Both the position numbers and the translations under genes were made by a program. Below are positions 7,684 to 16,748 of a DNA stretch of 64,000 nucleotides, one piece after another. This DNA is from Photobacterium gaetbulicola Gung47 (GTDB lineage Bacteria; Pseudomonadota; Gammaproteobacteria; Enterobacterales; Vibrionaceae). The stretch covers positions 496,001-560,000 of the forward strand of contig CP005974.1 in NCBI GenBank assembly GCA_000940995.1, read 5' to 3'. The notes under the pieces were generated by a model, which was not told the origin of the DNA, made no database searches, and was given only the letters and a program-made list of their open reading frames with translations. The stretch's first letter is position 1. Each line of letters begins with the position of its first letter.

Positions 7684-8172
7684 TTATTTCTTATTGCCGA
7701 GCTTTTTCATCAGCGCGTCGCAGATCACTGGGTCGACAAACTGGCTGACATCCCCTTTATGCAGGGCAACTTCCTTGACGATAGTCGACGAGATGAAGGA
7801 GTTTTCTTCGGCCGGGGTCAGGAACACCGTCTCCAGCTCGGGCATCAGGCGGCGATTCATGTTGGCCAGCTGGAATTCGTACTCGAAATCCGAGACCGCG
7901 CGCAGGCCGCGGACCAACACGTTGGCTTGGTACTCTTTGGCAAAATCGACCAACAGGCCGGAAAAGCCGACAATCTCGACATTTGGCAGGTGCTGGGTGA
8001 TTTTCTGGGCCAGCTCCACTCGTTCATTGAGATCAAACAAAGGCTTCTTGCTCGGGCTGTAGGCTATGCCGACTACCACGTGGTCAAACATGGCGGCTGC
8101 CCGCTCGATCAGGTCGAGATGGCCGTTGGTGATCGGATCAAACGTGCCAGGGTAGATAACGCGGGTTGTCAT
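7684..8172 (-). CDS. coaD: Phosphopantetheine adenylyltransferase
   Basis: Penultimate coenzyme A step: transfers AMP from ATP to 4'-phosphopantetheine, giving dephospho-CoA. 162 residues. The nucleotidyltransferase signature is present at Thr10 and His18 (YPGTFDPITNGHLD), and the C-terminal ISSTIVKE motif contacts ATP. It lies at the edge of the LPS core cluster, the same place as in Vibrio and enteric genomes, where coaD was once misnamed kdtB. The family 9 glycosyltransferase lies 29 bases upstream in the same direction, so they are probably co-transcribed. Confidence 0.97.
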   Translation of the reverse strand: MTTRVIYPGTFDPITNGHLDLIERAAAMFDHVVVGIAYSPSKKPLFDLNERVELAQKITQHLPNVEIVGFSGLLVDFAKEYQANVLVRGLRAVSDFEYEFQLANMNRRLMPELETVFLTPAEENSFISSTIVKEVALHKGDVSQFVDPVICDALMKKLGNKK

Positions 8173-8201
8173 AATGAATACCAGTCAGTAAAAATCAAAA
8201 A

Positions 8202-9239
8202 TTAAGAAATAAGTTGGTCCAAAATGGCGGTGACATCGTCCAGCTGGATGTCCTGCATCAGGGTATCGCCTTTGACCCGGGTGCCCCAAGGCAGCTCGGC
8301 CACCGGCTTGCCGTGCTGCTGCTCGGCATGTTGTTCATAGGCACTGGCGACATAGGCCAGGCTATTGTAAGGACCGGTGCGTTGCGGATTGCTGTGGGCA
8401 TAGAGGCCGATCACCGGGGTCCCTTGGGTCGTTGCCAGGTGGGCCGGGCCGGTATCGGGGGCCACGACGACATCGGCGGCACCCAGTAGGGCCGTCAGCT
8501 GCTTGAGGCTGGTTTTGCCGATCAGATTGACCGGGGCATGCTGGCAGTGCTGGCTGATCGCCTCGCCCAACGCGACTTCTCGCGGAGCAGGCGAGCCACA
8601 CAATATGACCTGCATGCCTTTCCCTGAGGCATAGTCGGCAAGCTGGGCATAGCGCTCAGTCAGCCAGTTTCGCTCATCTTTGCTCGCGGCCGGTGAAATG
8701 ATGAGGGTTGGCTTGCCGCTGATCTGCTGCGCGGCGAAAGCTTTGTCATCGTCGCTCAGCGGGATATTCCACTGCGGGGCCTCGAAAGGGACGCCGAGAT
8801 AGCGGGCGAAGTCGGCGAAGTTATCCAGCACATGGAAGCTTTCTGTGTTAGGCAAATGGCGGTTGGTAAACAGCCACTGGCCTTCTTTGGTGCGGTTTTT
8901 GCCAAAGCCGATACGATACTTCGCTTTGATCCCAAGCGACAGGGCACTGGCGCGCAGGGCGGCCTGCATATGGAGCAGGGCATCAAATTTCTGGCCCTTG
9001 AGCGCCTGCCATACAGCTTTCATCCCGGCCCAGCCGGCTTTTTTGTCAAATACCACAACCTTGATGCCGGGTAGATCGCCGATCAGCTGGGCTTCGATTT
9101 TCCCGGCAACCCAGGTGATCTCGGTTGACGGCCAATGGGCCTGGATAGCCTGCACAACAGAGATGGCATGGCAGACATCACCGATGGCAGAGAGCCGGAG
9201 AATACAAATCGAGCGTGGCGGGGTGGTAAATAACGCCAT
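8202..9239 (-). CDS. Glycosyltransferase family 9 (heptosyltransferase-like)
   Basis: 345 residues with the GT9 pattern of ADP-heptose:LPS heptosyltransferases: N-terminal ILRLSAIGDVCHAISVVQAI (GT-B fold, first Rossmann unit) and the donor-site stretch VVAPDTGPAHLATTQGTPVIGLYAHSNPQRTGPY. It probably acts on the cytoplasmic face of the inner membrane, adding heptose to the LPS inner core. Which heptose (WaaC, WaaF or WaaQ role) cannot be told from sequence alone; no other GT9 gene is present in this window. It is upstream of coaD and divergent from kdkA, whose product acts on the same Kdo region. Confidence 0.85.
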   Translation of the reverse strand: MALFTTPPRSICILRLSAIGDVCHAISVVQAIQAHWPSTEITWVAGKIEAQLIGDLPGIKVVVFDKKAGWAGMKAVWQALKGQKFDALLHMQAALRASALSLGIKAKYRIGFGKNRTKEGQWLFTNRHLPNTESFHVLDNFADFARYLGVPFEAPQWNIPLSDDDKAFAAQQISGKPTLIISPAASKDERNWLTERYAQLADYASGKGMQVILCGSPAPREVALGEAISQHCQHAPVNLIGKTSLKQLTALLGAADVVVAPDTGPAHLATTQGTPVIGLYAHSNPQRTGPYNSLAYVASAYEQHAEQQHGKPVAELPWGTRVKGDTLMQDIQLDDVTAILDQLIS

Positions 9240-9330
9240 GACAAAATCCTGTTAATCAATCAGAGATGAAATTATGCAGTTCAGGTAAGTGATTGTAAAA
9301 TACTCTGTCCCACAAGCTTGGAGATAAAGC

Positions 9331-10035
9331 GTGCAAGAAATAGCTAGCCGTAACCAGCGGATCTGGTTTGCCCCTGAATTATTGGCGGAAGACCCACACC
9401 AATGCTTCGACCCGGCTTTTTGGCAGCAGCACAACTTGGTTGTTGGTTCGGCCCAGGGCCGGGGGACGACCTGGTTTGTCAAAGGAGCCCATCTCGAGAT
9501 GGCATTGCGCCACTATCGCCGCGGCGGGCTGTTCGGCAAGCTGGTAGAGGATGTTTACTGGTTTGCCGGCTGGGAGAAGACCCGCTCGGCCGAGGAGTTC
9601 CGGCTGCTGGATAAGCTGGCCCGTGGCGGGGTGAGGGTACCGCGCCCGGTAGCTGCCCGGGCGATCAAACACGGCCTGACCTACCGGGCTGATCTGCTGG
9701 TTGAAAAAGTCCCGGAGGCGAAGGATTTGGTTGCTGTGCTGGAAAAAGGCGCCTTGCCAGAGCAAAGCTGGCGCGCAATCGGGGCAATGATAAGAAAGAT
9801 GCACGAGCTCCAGGTGTGCCATACCGATCTCAATAGCCACAATATTTTGCTAGATAGCAAGGGGCAGGTCTGGCTGATCGATTTTGACAAGTGCTTTGAA
9901 AAAGACGGGCAGGACTGGAAAGAGGGTAACCTGTCCCGCCTGCACCGCTCGTTTGTCAAAGAGCAGGGCAAGCGGGGGATCCATTTTGAGCCGCAATGCT
10001 GGCAGTGGCTACTGGACGGCTATCAGGCCAACTGA
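9331..10035 (+). CDS. kdkA: 3-deoxy-D-manno-octulosonic acid (Kdo) kinase
   Basis: Phosphorylates O4 of the single Kdo attached to lipid A in Vibrio, Haemophilus and similar bacteria. 234 residues with a protein-kinase-like fold: the catalytic loop HTDLNSHN at 164-171 and the metal-binding DFDK at 184-187. The start is the GTG at 9331, with GGAG at 9320-9323 seven bases before it. Convergent with waaA, the Kdo transferase, whose stop lies 12 bases beyond the kdkA stop. Its presence suggests a one-Kdo, phosphorylated inner core rather than the two-Kdo enteric type. Confidence 0.94.
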   Translation: MQEIASRNQRIWFAPELLAEDPHQCFDPAFWQQHNLVVGSAQGRGTTWFVKGAHLEMALRHYRRGGLFGKLVEDVYWFAGWEKTRSAEEFRLLDKLARGGVRVPRPVAARAIKHGLTYRADLLVEKVPEAKDLVAVLEKGALPEQSWRAIGAMIRKMHELQVCHTDLNSHNILLDSKGQVWLIDFDKCFEKDGQDWKEGNLSRLHRSFVKEQGKRGIHFEPQCWQWLLDGYQAN

Positions 10036-10046
10036 AGCGAGGGGCC

Positions 10047-11336
10047 TTAGTTTTTAGGCGCCAGCAGCTGGTCGACAACGGCCAGTGTTTTGGCCACTGC
10101 CCCTTGGTTTTGTCGCACCACCTCAATGGCCGCCTGGCCCATATGCCGGCACAGCGCGGGATCGCCGAGCAGGGCGACAAGGCGTAGGCCAATCTGCTCG
10201 GCGCTGCTACAAACCTCAAGCGCGCCGGCACCTTCGAGCTGCAGGGTGATATCGGTAAAGTTGTAGTAGCTTGGGCCGGTTAGTACCGGCTTGGCCAGGG
10301 CGGCGGGCTCGAGCATATTGTGGCCGCCGACCTTGTCGCCAATCAAGCTGCCGCCCATCACGGTAACATCTGCCGCGCCCATCAGTAGCAGCATTTCCCC
10401 CATGGTATCGGCGAGGTAGACATCGGTTGCGCCGTCGACGGCGACCCCTGTTGTACGGCGAACGCAGGTCAGCTGCTGCGCGAGGCATAACTCGGCAACG
10501 CTATCGAAGCGCTCCGGGTGGCGTGGCACTAGGATCAGCAGGCAGTCAGGGTGCTGCTTTTTCACCGCCTTAAAGGCCGCGAGGATTTGCTCGTCCTCCC
10601 CCTTGTGGGTACTGGCGGCAATCCATACCGGTCGCGTTTCACCCAACTGCTGGCGAAGCTGCTGGGATTGCTCGAGGAGCGTAGGCTCTATCTGGATATC
10701 GAATTTGACCGAACCGGTGACACTGAGTCTGTCTTTAGCTACGCCCAAGCGGACAAAGCGCTCGGCATCATCCTGATGAAGACACAAAAGGTGGTTGAGG
10801 TTGGCGGAAATCATATTGAAAACCGGTTGGAATTTGGCATACCGCTGGGCAGAGCGCGCTGACAGGCGCGCATTCATCACAATGACAGGTATGCCAGCCC
10901 GATGGACGGTAGCTAGGGTGTTGGGCCAGAGCTCGGTTTCCATGATCAGCATGGCTGAAGGGTTGGTAGCCTTGAGGAACCCCCGTACGCACCAGGCAAA
11001 GTCTATCGGCATGTAGCGGTGCACGACCAACTCGCCCAGTTTGCTGACTTGCTCCGCCCCGGTACTGGTAGTCGTAGTGACCACTATTGTTTGTTCTGGG
11101 TTTTTTGCTTTGATGGCTTTGATCACAGGAATCGCGGCAATCGACTCGCCAACAGATACCGCATGGATCCAGATCGGCTGGGCTTTTGGTAAGTCTGCAA
11201 GCGGTGGGGTAACACCGAAATGCTCTTTCCAGCGCGACCCGAAAGCCGGTTTGTTGGGGAGGCGGCGGTAGAGGCCGAAGAGCAGCAGCGGGGATAAGGC
11301 GGCCAGCAGCAAGGTGTACAGGGCTCGGATAAACAT
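10047..11336 (-). CDS. waaA: Kdo transferase (GT30)
   Basis: Transfers Kdo from CMP-Kdo to lipid IVA on the inner face of the cytoplasmic membrane. 429 residues. It has an N-terminal membrane anchor at about 1-21, basic RRLPNKPAFGSRWKEHFG, the catalytic glutamate Glu64 in HAVSVGE, the METELWPN motif, and the C-terminal nucleotide-binding stretch VMGGSLIGDKVGGHNMLEPA. Together with the neighbouring kdkA it builds the phosphorylated Kdo. Divergent from the TagF-like transferase across 140 bases that should hold both promoters. Confidence 0.96.
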   Translation of the reverse strand: MFIRALYTLLLAALSPLLLFGLYRRLPNKPAFGSRWKEHFGVTPPLADLPKAQPIWIHAVSVGESIAAIPVIKAIKAKNPEQTIVVTTTTSTGAEQVSKLGELVVHRYMPIDFAWCVRGFLKATNPSAMLIMETELWPNTLATVHRAGIPVIVMNARLSARSAQRYAKFQPVFNMISANLNHLLCLHQDDAERFVRLGVAKDRLSVTGSVKFDIQIEPTLLEQSQQLRQQLGETRPVWIAASTHKGEDEQILAAFKAVKKQHPDCLLILVPRHPERFDSVAELCLAQQLTCVRRTTGVAVDGATDVYLADTMGEMLLLMGAADVTVMGGSLIGDKVGGHNMLEPAALAKPVLTGPSYYNFTDITLQLEGAGALEVCSSAEQIGLRLVALLGDPALCRHMGQAAIEVVRQNQGAVAKTLAVVDQLLAPKN

Positions 11337-11476
11337 ACAATAGGTTAGGGTTTTGGGTTATCGGCTCATTATAACGCTATCTTGTGTCGATAACAGGCAG
11401 GGAAATTTCCCAACACTGCTTATGATTGCGATAGAATGCACAGTAATTTTTGTAAATTGACGCCGAGGGTGGAGCC

Positions 11477-12541
11477 GTGAGCCAGCCGTGCAAACGCTAT
11501 TTGATGTATGTTGCCCAGAACTATTCTTATGCCATGCTGCGCCCGCTGCAAGCGGCAATCCGTGAGCAGGGCGGCGAAGTTCGCTGGTTCGTCGAGGGTA
11601 ATGAAGCCGACCCAGGCTATATCAAGCCGGATGAAACCTTGCTGACCTCGGTCGCGGCGGTAAAACAATGGCGGCCGGATGCGGTTTTTGTCCCCGGTAA
11701 TGTCGTGCCTAGCTTCATCCCGGGGATCAAGGTAGGGGTTTTCCATGGTTTCAATGCTGGCAAGCTTAACCGCCGCGGCCGCGAGGACCATTTTGAGATC
11801 CGCGGCTGTTTTGATCTCTACTGCACTCAGGGGCCCGACACCACGGAGCGCTTTGAGCTGCTGGCAGCCGAGCACGGTTTTTTCCGCATCGCCCAGACGG
11901 GATGGCCGGCTTTGGATCCGCTATTTTCGCCAGCGGCTGATAACCCTTACCTGGCTCCGCGCGACGAGCGCCCGACAGTGCTGATGTGCTCGACGTTTTC
12001 CCGCAACCTGACCTGTGCGCCGATCCTTTACGATAAAATCAAGGCGCTGGCGGCGACCGGGAAATGGCGTTGGCTTATCCAGTTCCACCCGAAAATGGAT
12101 CCGGTGATAGTCGAGCAGTACAAGCAGTTGCAAAGCGAGCACCTGCAGTTTGTCGAGACGGACAATGTGCTGCCGCTGCTGCAGGCGGCCGATGTGATGC
12201 TGTGTGACACGTCATCGGTGCTGCTGATGTTTCTGCTTCAGCGCAAACCGGTGGTGACATTTCGCAACCAGGCGCCGGCAAGCCACCTGCTCAACGTGAC
12301 CGAGGTGGAGCAAGTAGAAGCGGCTCTGGAACAAGCCTTGCTGCGCCCGGCGGAATTGATGGCAGAAATCGAACAATACTGCCAGACCATCCATCCTTAC
12401 ACGGATGGACAATCTAGCCAGCGGGTGCTGGCTGCGACCAACCTGCTGGTGGAAGATGGTCGGGCTGGGTTAAAACCCAAGCCGCTGAACCTGCTGCGTC
12501 AATTTAAAATGCGCAAGAAGCTGGGCTACTGGAAACTATAG
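11477..12541 (+). CDS. CDP-glycerol glycerophosphotransferase-like (TagF/GT-B) enzyme of the LPS core locus
   Basis: 354 residues, GT-B-like. Features of the glycerophosphotransferase/UDP-GlcNAc epimerase-like superfamily are FHGF at 89-92, His204-Pro205 (IQFHPKMD) and Asp244-Thr-Ser-Ser247 in VMLCDTSSVLLMFLLQRKPVV. In teichoic-acid enzymes these residues bind the CDP-alditol donor. Enzymes of this type occur in Vibrio core loci, but the donor and acceptor are unknown here. The start is the GTG at 11477, with GAGGGTGGAG before it. It leads the plus-strand run of core genes and is followed by the WaaE-like gene after 48 bases. Confidence 0.75.
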   Translation: MSQPCKRYLMYVAQNYSYAMLRPLQAAIREQGGEVRWFVEGNEADPGYIKPDETLLTSVAAVKQWRPDAVFVPGNVVPSFIPGIKVGVFHGFNAGKLNRRGREDHFEIRGCFDLYCTQGPDTTERFELLAAEHGFFRIAQTGWPALDPLFSPAADNPYLAPRDERPTVLMCSTFSRNLTCAPILYDKIKALAATGKWRWLIQFHPKMDPVIVEQYKQLQSEHLQFVETDNVLPLLQAADVMLCDTSSVLLMFLLQRKPVVTFRNQAPASHLLNVTEVEQVEAALEQALLRPAELMAEIEQYCQTIHPYTDGQSSQRVLAATNLLVEDGRAGLKPKPLNLLRQFKMRKKLGYWKL

Positions 12542-12589
12542 GATCTGCGCTGTCATATTGCAGCGCACTGAGGAATAGAAGGTCATCGT

Positions 12590-13366
12590 ATGAGAAAGCA
12601 CTCACTGTCAGTGATTGTGATCACCAAAAATGAAGCCGATAGAATTGAGGGTTGCCTGCGTTCTGTCGCCACGATCGCGGACGAGATCATTGTACTGGAT
12701 AGCGGTTCGACCGATGAGACGGTCGAGATCTGCCATCGCTATACCGATAATGTCACCGTGACCGACTGGCCTGGATTTGGCAAGCAGAAGCAACGTGCGT
12801 TGGACAAGGCCAGCTGTGACTGGGTGCTATCCATTGATGCCGATGAGGCGCTTGATGACGAGATGAAGCAGGCGTTGGTTGCCATGCTGGAGCAAGATGT
12901 CATCGAGCATACCGCTTATCGCCTGCCGTGGGGGGTAACCCTGTACGGCAAGACCCTCAAGTACGGCCGCAGTGCCCGCTCGGTGTTGCGTTTGTTTAAG
13001 CGCGAGGGGGCGAAGTTTACCCTTGATGAGGTGCACGAGACGGTCGTTCCCGCGCCGGGTAGCAAGGGAGTGATGAAAGGCCTGCTGTTGCACTATACCC
13101 ACCGTGATTACGGACATGGTCTAGACAAGGCGGCTAAATATGCTTGGCTTGGCTCGCAGAAATATCATCGTAAAGGCAAAAAGTCCCATGGTCTGTTCTT
13201 GGCGCTGTTGCGTGCCATCTGGACCTTCTTCCTCATCTACGTGATCCGCCGTGGCTTCTTGGATGGCAGTGTTGGATTTATCGTAGCCATGACCTATGCC
13301 CAGGTGAATTTCAATAAGTATGTTGGCCTGTGGTTGCTGGAGCAGGAAGAACAGTATCAGGAATAA
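12590..13366 (+). CDS. waaE: Family 2 glycosyltransferase, WaaE/KdtX type
   Basis: 258 residues, close to LPS core beta-1,4-glucosyltransferase WaaE (KdtX), which adds glucose to heptose I. The GT-A signature is VIVITKNEADRIEGCLRSV at 8-26, DSGSTD at 37-42 and the metal-binding Asp83-Ala-Asp85 (SIDADEAL). The C-terminal hydrophobic stretch at about 204-225 (LALLRAIWTFFLIYVIRRGF) should hold it to the inner membrane. The acceptor is inferred from the family and from its place near waaA and kdkA. It is the last gene of normal GC content before the AT-rich part of the locus. Confidence 0.85.
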   Translation: MRKHSLSVIVITKNEADRIEGCLRSVATIADEIIVLDSGSTDETVEICHRYTDNVTVTDWPGFGKQKQRALDKASCDWVLSIDADEALDDEMKQALVAMLEQDVIEHTAYRLPWGVTLYGKTLKYGRSARSVLRLFKREGAKFTLDEVHETVVPAPGSKGVMKGLLLHYTHRDYGHGLDKAAKYAWLGSQKYHRKGKKSHGLFLALLRAIWTFFLIYVIRRGFLDGSVGFIVAMTYAQVNFNKYVGLWLLEQEEQYQE

Positions 13367-13418
13367 GTCGGTTCAAGCTGGGAAGCTTATTTTTAATCGT
13401 TTTTGAGGCATTGCGTAA

Positions 13419-14498
13419 ATGAAAGTTCTAGTATGTGCATCTTACCTGCATGCATGGAATAGTATTCGGCCTGAGGCTGAGATCTTTATTGAAATGGTCA
13501 GACAGGGACATGAAGTAACAGTGATGACACAGGGGGAGTCAGAGCATGTTACTAAATTGCAAGAAAATGGCGTAAAAGTGATAGATTGCTATCCAAAGCG
13601 TAAAATTTGTCTCCAGACCATAAAGCGTATCCGCCAGGAGTTAACTGAGGGCAGCTACGATATTTGCTATGCCTTTAACTCTAAAACTATCCCAAATGCA
13701 GCTTTTGCTTGTATTGGGTTTCCTGTCAAATTGGTAGTGTATCGAGGTACAACTGGTGGTTTGTACCGTCATGACCCTTCTGCATACTTAACCCAGCTCC
13801 ATCCTCGTGTCGATGCGATCGTTTGTGTGTCAGAGGCGGTACGTAAAGATGTCGTTAAACGGGTATGGAAGAATCCGCAAAATGTCGTCACCATTTACAA
13901 AGGACATGAATTGCATTGGTACGATGTTGCGCCGACGGATCGGGCATCTCTGGGCCTTGGCGAAGAGGACATTGTGGCAATGTGTGCGGCTCATGTACGC
14001 CCGAGCAAAGGGATTTCTGTTTTGCTAAAGGCTACCCATGAGATTGAAAGCAAGAATTTTCATCTCGTGCTAGCGGGTCATGGTTTTGAACCTCATTTCC
14101 AAGAAATGAAAGATAGCCCGATGGCTGATCGCATTCACTATATTGGTCATCGAAAAGATGTGCCTTCACTGATGGCGATGGCGGATATTCAGGTCCAGCC
14201 GTCGATCAGTGGAGAAGGGTTGCCTAGAACTATTATTGAAGCAATGGCGAACGGAACGGCGTCTGTAGTAACGACAACTGGCGGTTCTCCTGAGCTGGTT
14301 GAAGATGGTTCTACTGGTTATATTGTTCCTACAAATGACGCATCAGCACTTGCCGCGGCTATCAACAAAATGGCAGCGGATAAACAGATCTGTAGAGATA
14401 TGGGAGAAGCGGCTACAGTTCGTTTACAAAAGGAATTTAGCTCTAAGGTTACGGTGAAAAAGCACCTAGAACTCTTCAATAGAATCATGAATAGTTAG
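13419..14498 (+). CDS. Family 4 glycosyltransferase
   Basis: 359 residues, retaining GT-B enzyme. It has an N-terminal acceptor domain (MKVLVCASYLHAWNSIRPEAEIF), the donor phosphate motif RPSKG at 194-198, and the E-x7-E pair Glu266/Glu274 in SGEGLPRTIIEAMANG. It begins the AT-rich part of the core locus and has plain Met/Lys-rich codon use unlike waaE. The sugar it transfers cannot be told from sequence. An 86-base AT-rich gap separates it from the next gene, so co-transcription is likely but not certain. Confidence 0.85.
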   Translation: MKVLVCASYLHAWNSIRPEAEIFIEMVRQGHEVTVMTQGESEHVTKLQENGVKVIDCYPKRKICLQTIKRIRQELTEGSYDICYAFNSKTIPNAAFACIGFPVKLVVYRGTTGGLYRHDPSAYLTQLHPRVDAIVCVSEAVRKDVVKRVWKNPQNVVTIYKGHELHWYDVAPTDRASLGLGEEDIVAMCAAHVRPSKGISVLLKATHEIESKNFHLVLAGHGFEPHFQEMKDSPMADRIHYIGHRKDVPSLMAMADIQVQPSISGEGLPRTIIEAMANGTASVVTTTGGSPELVEDGSTGYIVPTNDASALAAAINKMAADKQICRDMGEAATVRLQKEFSSKVTVKKHLELFNRIMNS

Positions 14499-14584
14499 AG
14501 AAATACTTGAGTTTTTTATTAAAGTTTTGTTGGTTACCATGTTGGCTATAGAACTTATAGTCGTGTTAAATATGAGTTAATGGC

Positions 14585-15643
14585 ATGAATTTGTATCTTT
14601 GCTCTACCATCCGGCATTTAATGTTGGCAGTGCTAAAATCTTTAGATGAACCTCAAGTAGCAGCGACAATTTTGTTGATAAAAGATCAGCAAAATTTACT
14701 TGAGGTGGACTTTGATATTGAAGCACTGCCAAAAAATATTGATATTCAGTTTGTCAACCGTAAGCAAATACTGTCCCGTGCATATTGTGGTTTGAGTGGA
14801 TCCCTCTTGAAATTAGCCGCGGTAGCAGGGGTTAAGCCGACTTCTCGTTTACAATCTTACACCCGAAAGAAAGTTTTGCAGCAGATCTTGGGATTGCAGG
14901 ATATATCGGGTCTTCAGCTCTTTCTTTTTAATGATAGAAATAGGCTTTCCCGATTATTAAAACTTTCGGTTAATCAATACTCAGTTATTGAGGATGGCCT
15001 GTCCAATTATTATGGGGTTCCGCTGAGTAAGTTTGATAAATTAAAGAAAATTTTCAGTGGTAACAAAAATACTCTTAGATATATCGGTGACAGCAGTCGT
15101 TGCCTTCGTATTTGGCTCTTAAACTCAGATAAGGCGCCAAGGGAAATTTCAGATAAAGTCCACAATATTGACTTTATTAATGCGAATAATGTAATCGAGT
15201 ATGTCTATCCGCTGTTTAAGGTTACCGAAGGCTTAGATTTGACTGTCGATGCTATTGTTGCGACTCAGCCAATATCAGTAGGAAAATTAACAGCTTCCAA
15301 CTTTGACTTGGAGGTGTATAGCGCATTGATTGAACAACTCAATAAACATCAACGGCGCTTTATATGTAAACTCCATCCTCGTGAGTCGATAGAGCGTTAT
15401 CAGAGGGCTTTTCCTGAGTGTACTTTTCTTCAGGGAAAAATCCCGCTTGAATTGCTGATCTTCGGTGCGGATAAAAAGTTGGATATCTTGTCCATTTACT
15501 CCAGTGCAGGTATGGGATTTGAAAAATACTGTACACGCAAAACGCTTATCAGTGAAAATGAAGCAGAAACTATGGCAGAAGTGTTTGATAGTTGGAGAGC
15601 AGATCGCACCGAGCTTGAGAAAAGGTTAAATTATATTCTATGA
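14585..15643 (+). CDS. Sialyltransferase-like enzyme (GT52/GT38-type motifs)
   Basis: 352 residues. It carries three short motifs shared by bacterial sialyltransferase families: an acidic D/E-D/E-G motif (Glu136-Asp137-Gly138 in SVIEDGLSNYY), an HP motif (His264-Pro265 in ICKLHPRES) and a serine pair (Ser306-Ser307 in SIYSSAGMG). The N-terminus MNLYLCSTIRHLMLAVLKSL also resembles the GT52 start. These enzymes use CMP-activated nonulosonic acids as donors. No neuA/B/C or legionaminate/pseudaminate genes lie in the window, so the donor could be made elsewhere or be another CMP-sugar. It is strongly AT-rich. Its TGA overlaps the ATG of the next gene (ATGA), indicating coupled translation. Confidence 0.65.
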   Translation: MNLYLCSTIRHLMLAVLKSLDEPQVAATILLIKDQQNLLEVDFDIEALPKNIDIQFVNRKQILSRAYCGLSGSLLKLAAVAGVKPTSRLQSYTRKKVLQQILGLQDISGLQLFLFNDRNRLSRLLKLSVNQYSVIEDGLSNYYGVPLSKFDKLKKIFSGNKNTLRYIGDSSRCLRIWLLNSDKAPREISDKVHNIDFINANNVIEYVYPLFKVTEGLDLTVDAIVATQPISVGKLTASNFDLEVYSALIEQLNKHQRRFICKLHPRESIERYQRAFPECTFLQGKIPLELLIFGADKKLDILSIYSSAGMGFEKYCTRKTLISENEAETMAEVFDSWRADRTELEKRLNYIL

Positions 15644-16719
15644 AAAGAAAAGCGGTACTGGTTGTCTCGGCCCTGAGAGGGGGCGGCGCTGAGAAGTTTG
15701 TTCTCAATTTATATAAAGCTCTTGAGAAGTACGAAAACTATGAGTGCCATATTCTTGCGATAGAGAAAGCCGTTGAACATGATATTACCGGCTTTCGGGT
15801 CCATTTTGCCAGTGATATCTGCAATGTGTCAAAGAAAGGCTGGCGCAGACTTTTCTACAAGAAGAATGTCGCTAAGGCTATTGATGAATTCGTGATAAAT
15901 AACATTGGTGAAGACGCTTTAGTTTTGTCAAATATGCTGCTTGCCGATAAGATCATGTCTCAAAGCAAGCTGAATGTCTATCACGTTATGCATAGCTCAT
16001 ATACAAGTGCTTTTCTTGCTAATAAAAAGGGGGTGGGGCGATTTAAAATTACCAGCAAAATAAATGGAATATATAAAAACCATCCTTTGATTTTTGTTTC
16101 TAAAGCCGCTGAACAAAACTACTTTATAAGTTTTCGAAGCAAATTTCAGTCTCGAGTTATTTATAACCCTGTTGATATTGAAGAGATCTGTTCACTCTCA
16201 AAGGGAGAGCATGTTGAGATTAACAGTGAATATCTCATACATATTGGAAGGTTCAACCGCGCAAAACGCCATGATCGGTTAATTAAGATATTTAGCCAAG
16301 TTCAAGATGACAATATTAAACTCTTACTACTAGGTGAGGGTAGTTTGAGGGCAGAAGTAGAAAAATCCATATCTAATTATGGGTTAGAGCAACGGGTTGA
16401 GATTATTGGCTTTAAGTCTAACCCATACCCTTACCTTAAGAATGCTAAAGGATTGGTTCTAACCTCTGATTATGAAGGTCTGCCAACCGTGATTCTGGAG
16501 GCCTTGGCATTGCAAGTTCCCGTTATTTCGACAAACTGCCCCGGAGGAATAACTGAAATATTAGGAAAAAACTCCAACTCATTATGTGAGTTAGATAACC
16601 AAGAGTTATTTTCAAAAAAAATTGATGATTTAATAGTTAGCTCTGATAAATACATGTCTACTATTAATGAACAGTTTCTTCCACAAAATGTGGCGAAGCA
16701 GTATAGCCAATTAGATTGA
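15640..16719 (+). CDS. Family 4 glycosyltransferase
   Basis: 359 residues, GT-B fold. N-terminal SALRGGGAEKFVLNL (the glycine-rich turn at 14-16 is typical of GT4), donor-domain start HIGRFNRAKRHDRLI and the E-x7-E pair Glu279/Glu287 in SDYEGLPTVILEALALQVPVIST. Likely adds an outer-core or O-unit sugar; the specificity is unknown. It overlaps the preceding gene by 4 bases (ATGA) and ends at a terminator facing waaL. AT-rich like its neighbours. Confidence 0.87.
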   Translation: MKRKAVLVVSALRGGGAEKFVLNLYKALEKYENYECHILAIEKAVEHDITGFRVHFASDICNVSKKGWRRLFYKKNVAKAIDEFVINNIGEDALVLSNMLLADKIMSQSKLNVYHVMHSSYTSAFLANKKGVGRFKITSKINGIYKNHPLIFVSKAAEQNYFISFRSKFQSRVIYNPVDIEEICSLSKGEHVEINSEYLIHIGRFNRAKRHDRLIKIFSQVQDDNIKLLLLGEGSLRAEVEKSISNYGLEQRVEIIGFKSNPYPYLKNAKGLVLTSDYEGLPTVILEALALQVPVISTNCPGGITEILGKNSNSLCELDNQELFSKKIDDLIVSSDKYMSTINEQFLPQNVAKQYSQLD

Positions 16720-16720
16720 T

Positions 16721-16746
16721 AAAAGGCCCTATGAATAGGGCCCTTT
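16721..16746. terminator. Bidirectional terminator between GT4 and waaL
   Basis: AAAAGGCCCTA / TAGGGCCCTTT with a 4-base loop (one bulged C). It lies in the 29-base gap between two convergent stops. Confidence 0.7.
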
Positions 16747-16748
16747 AA

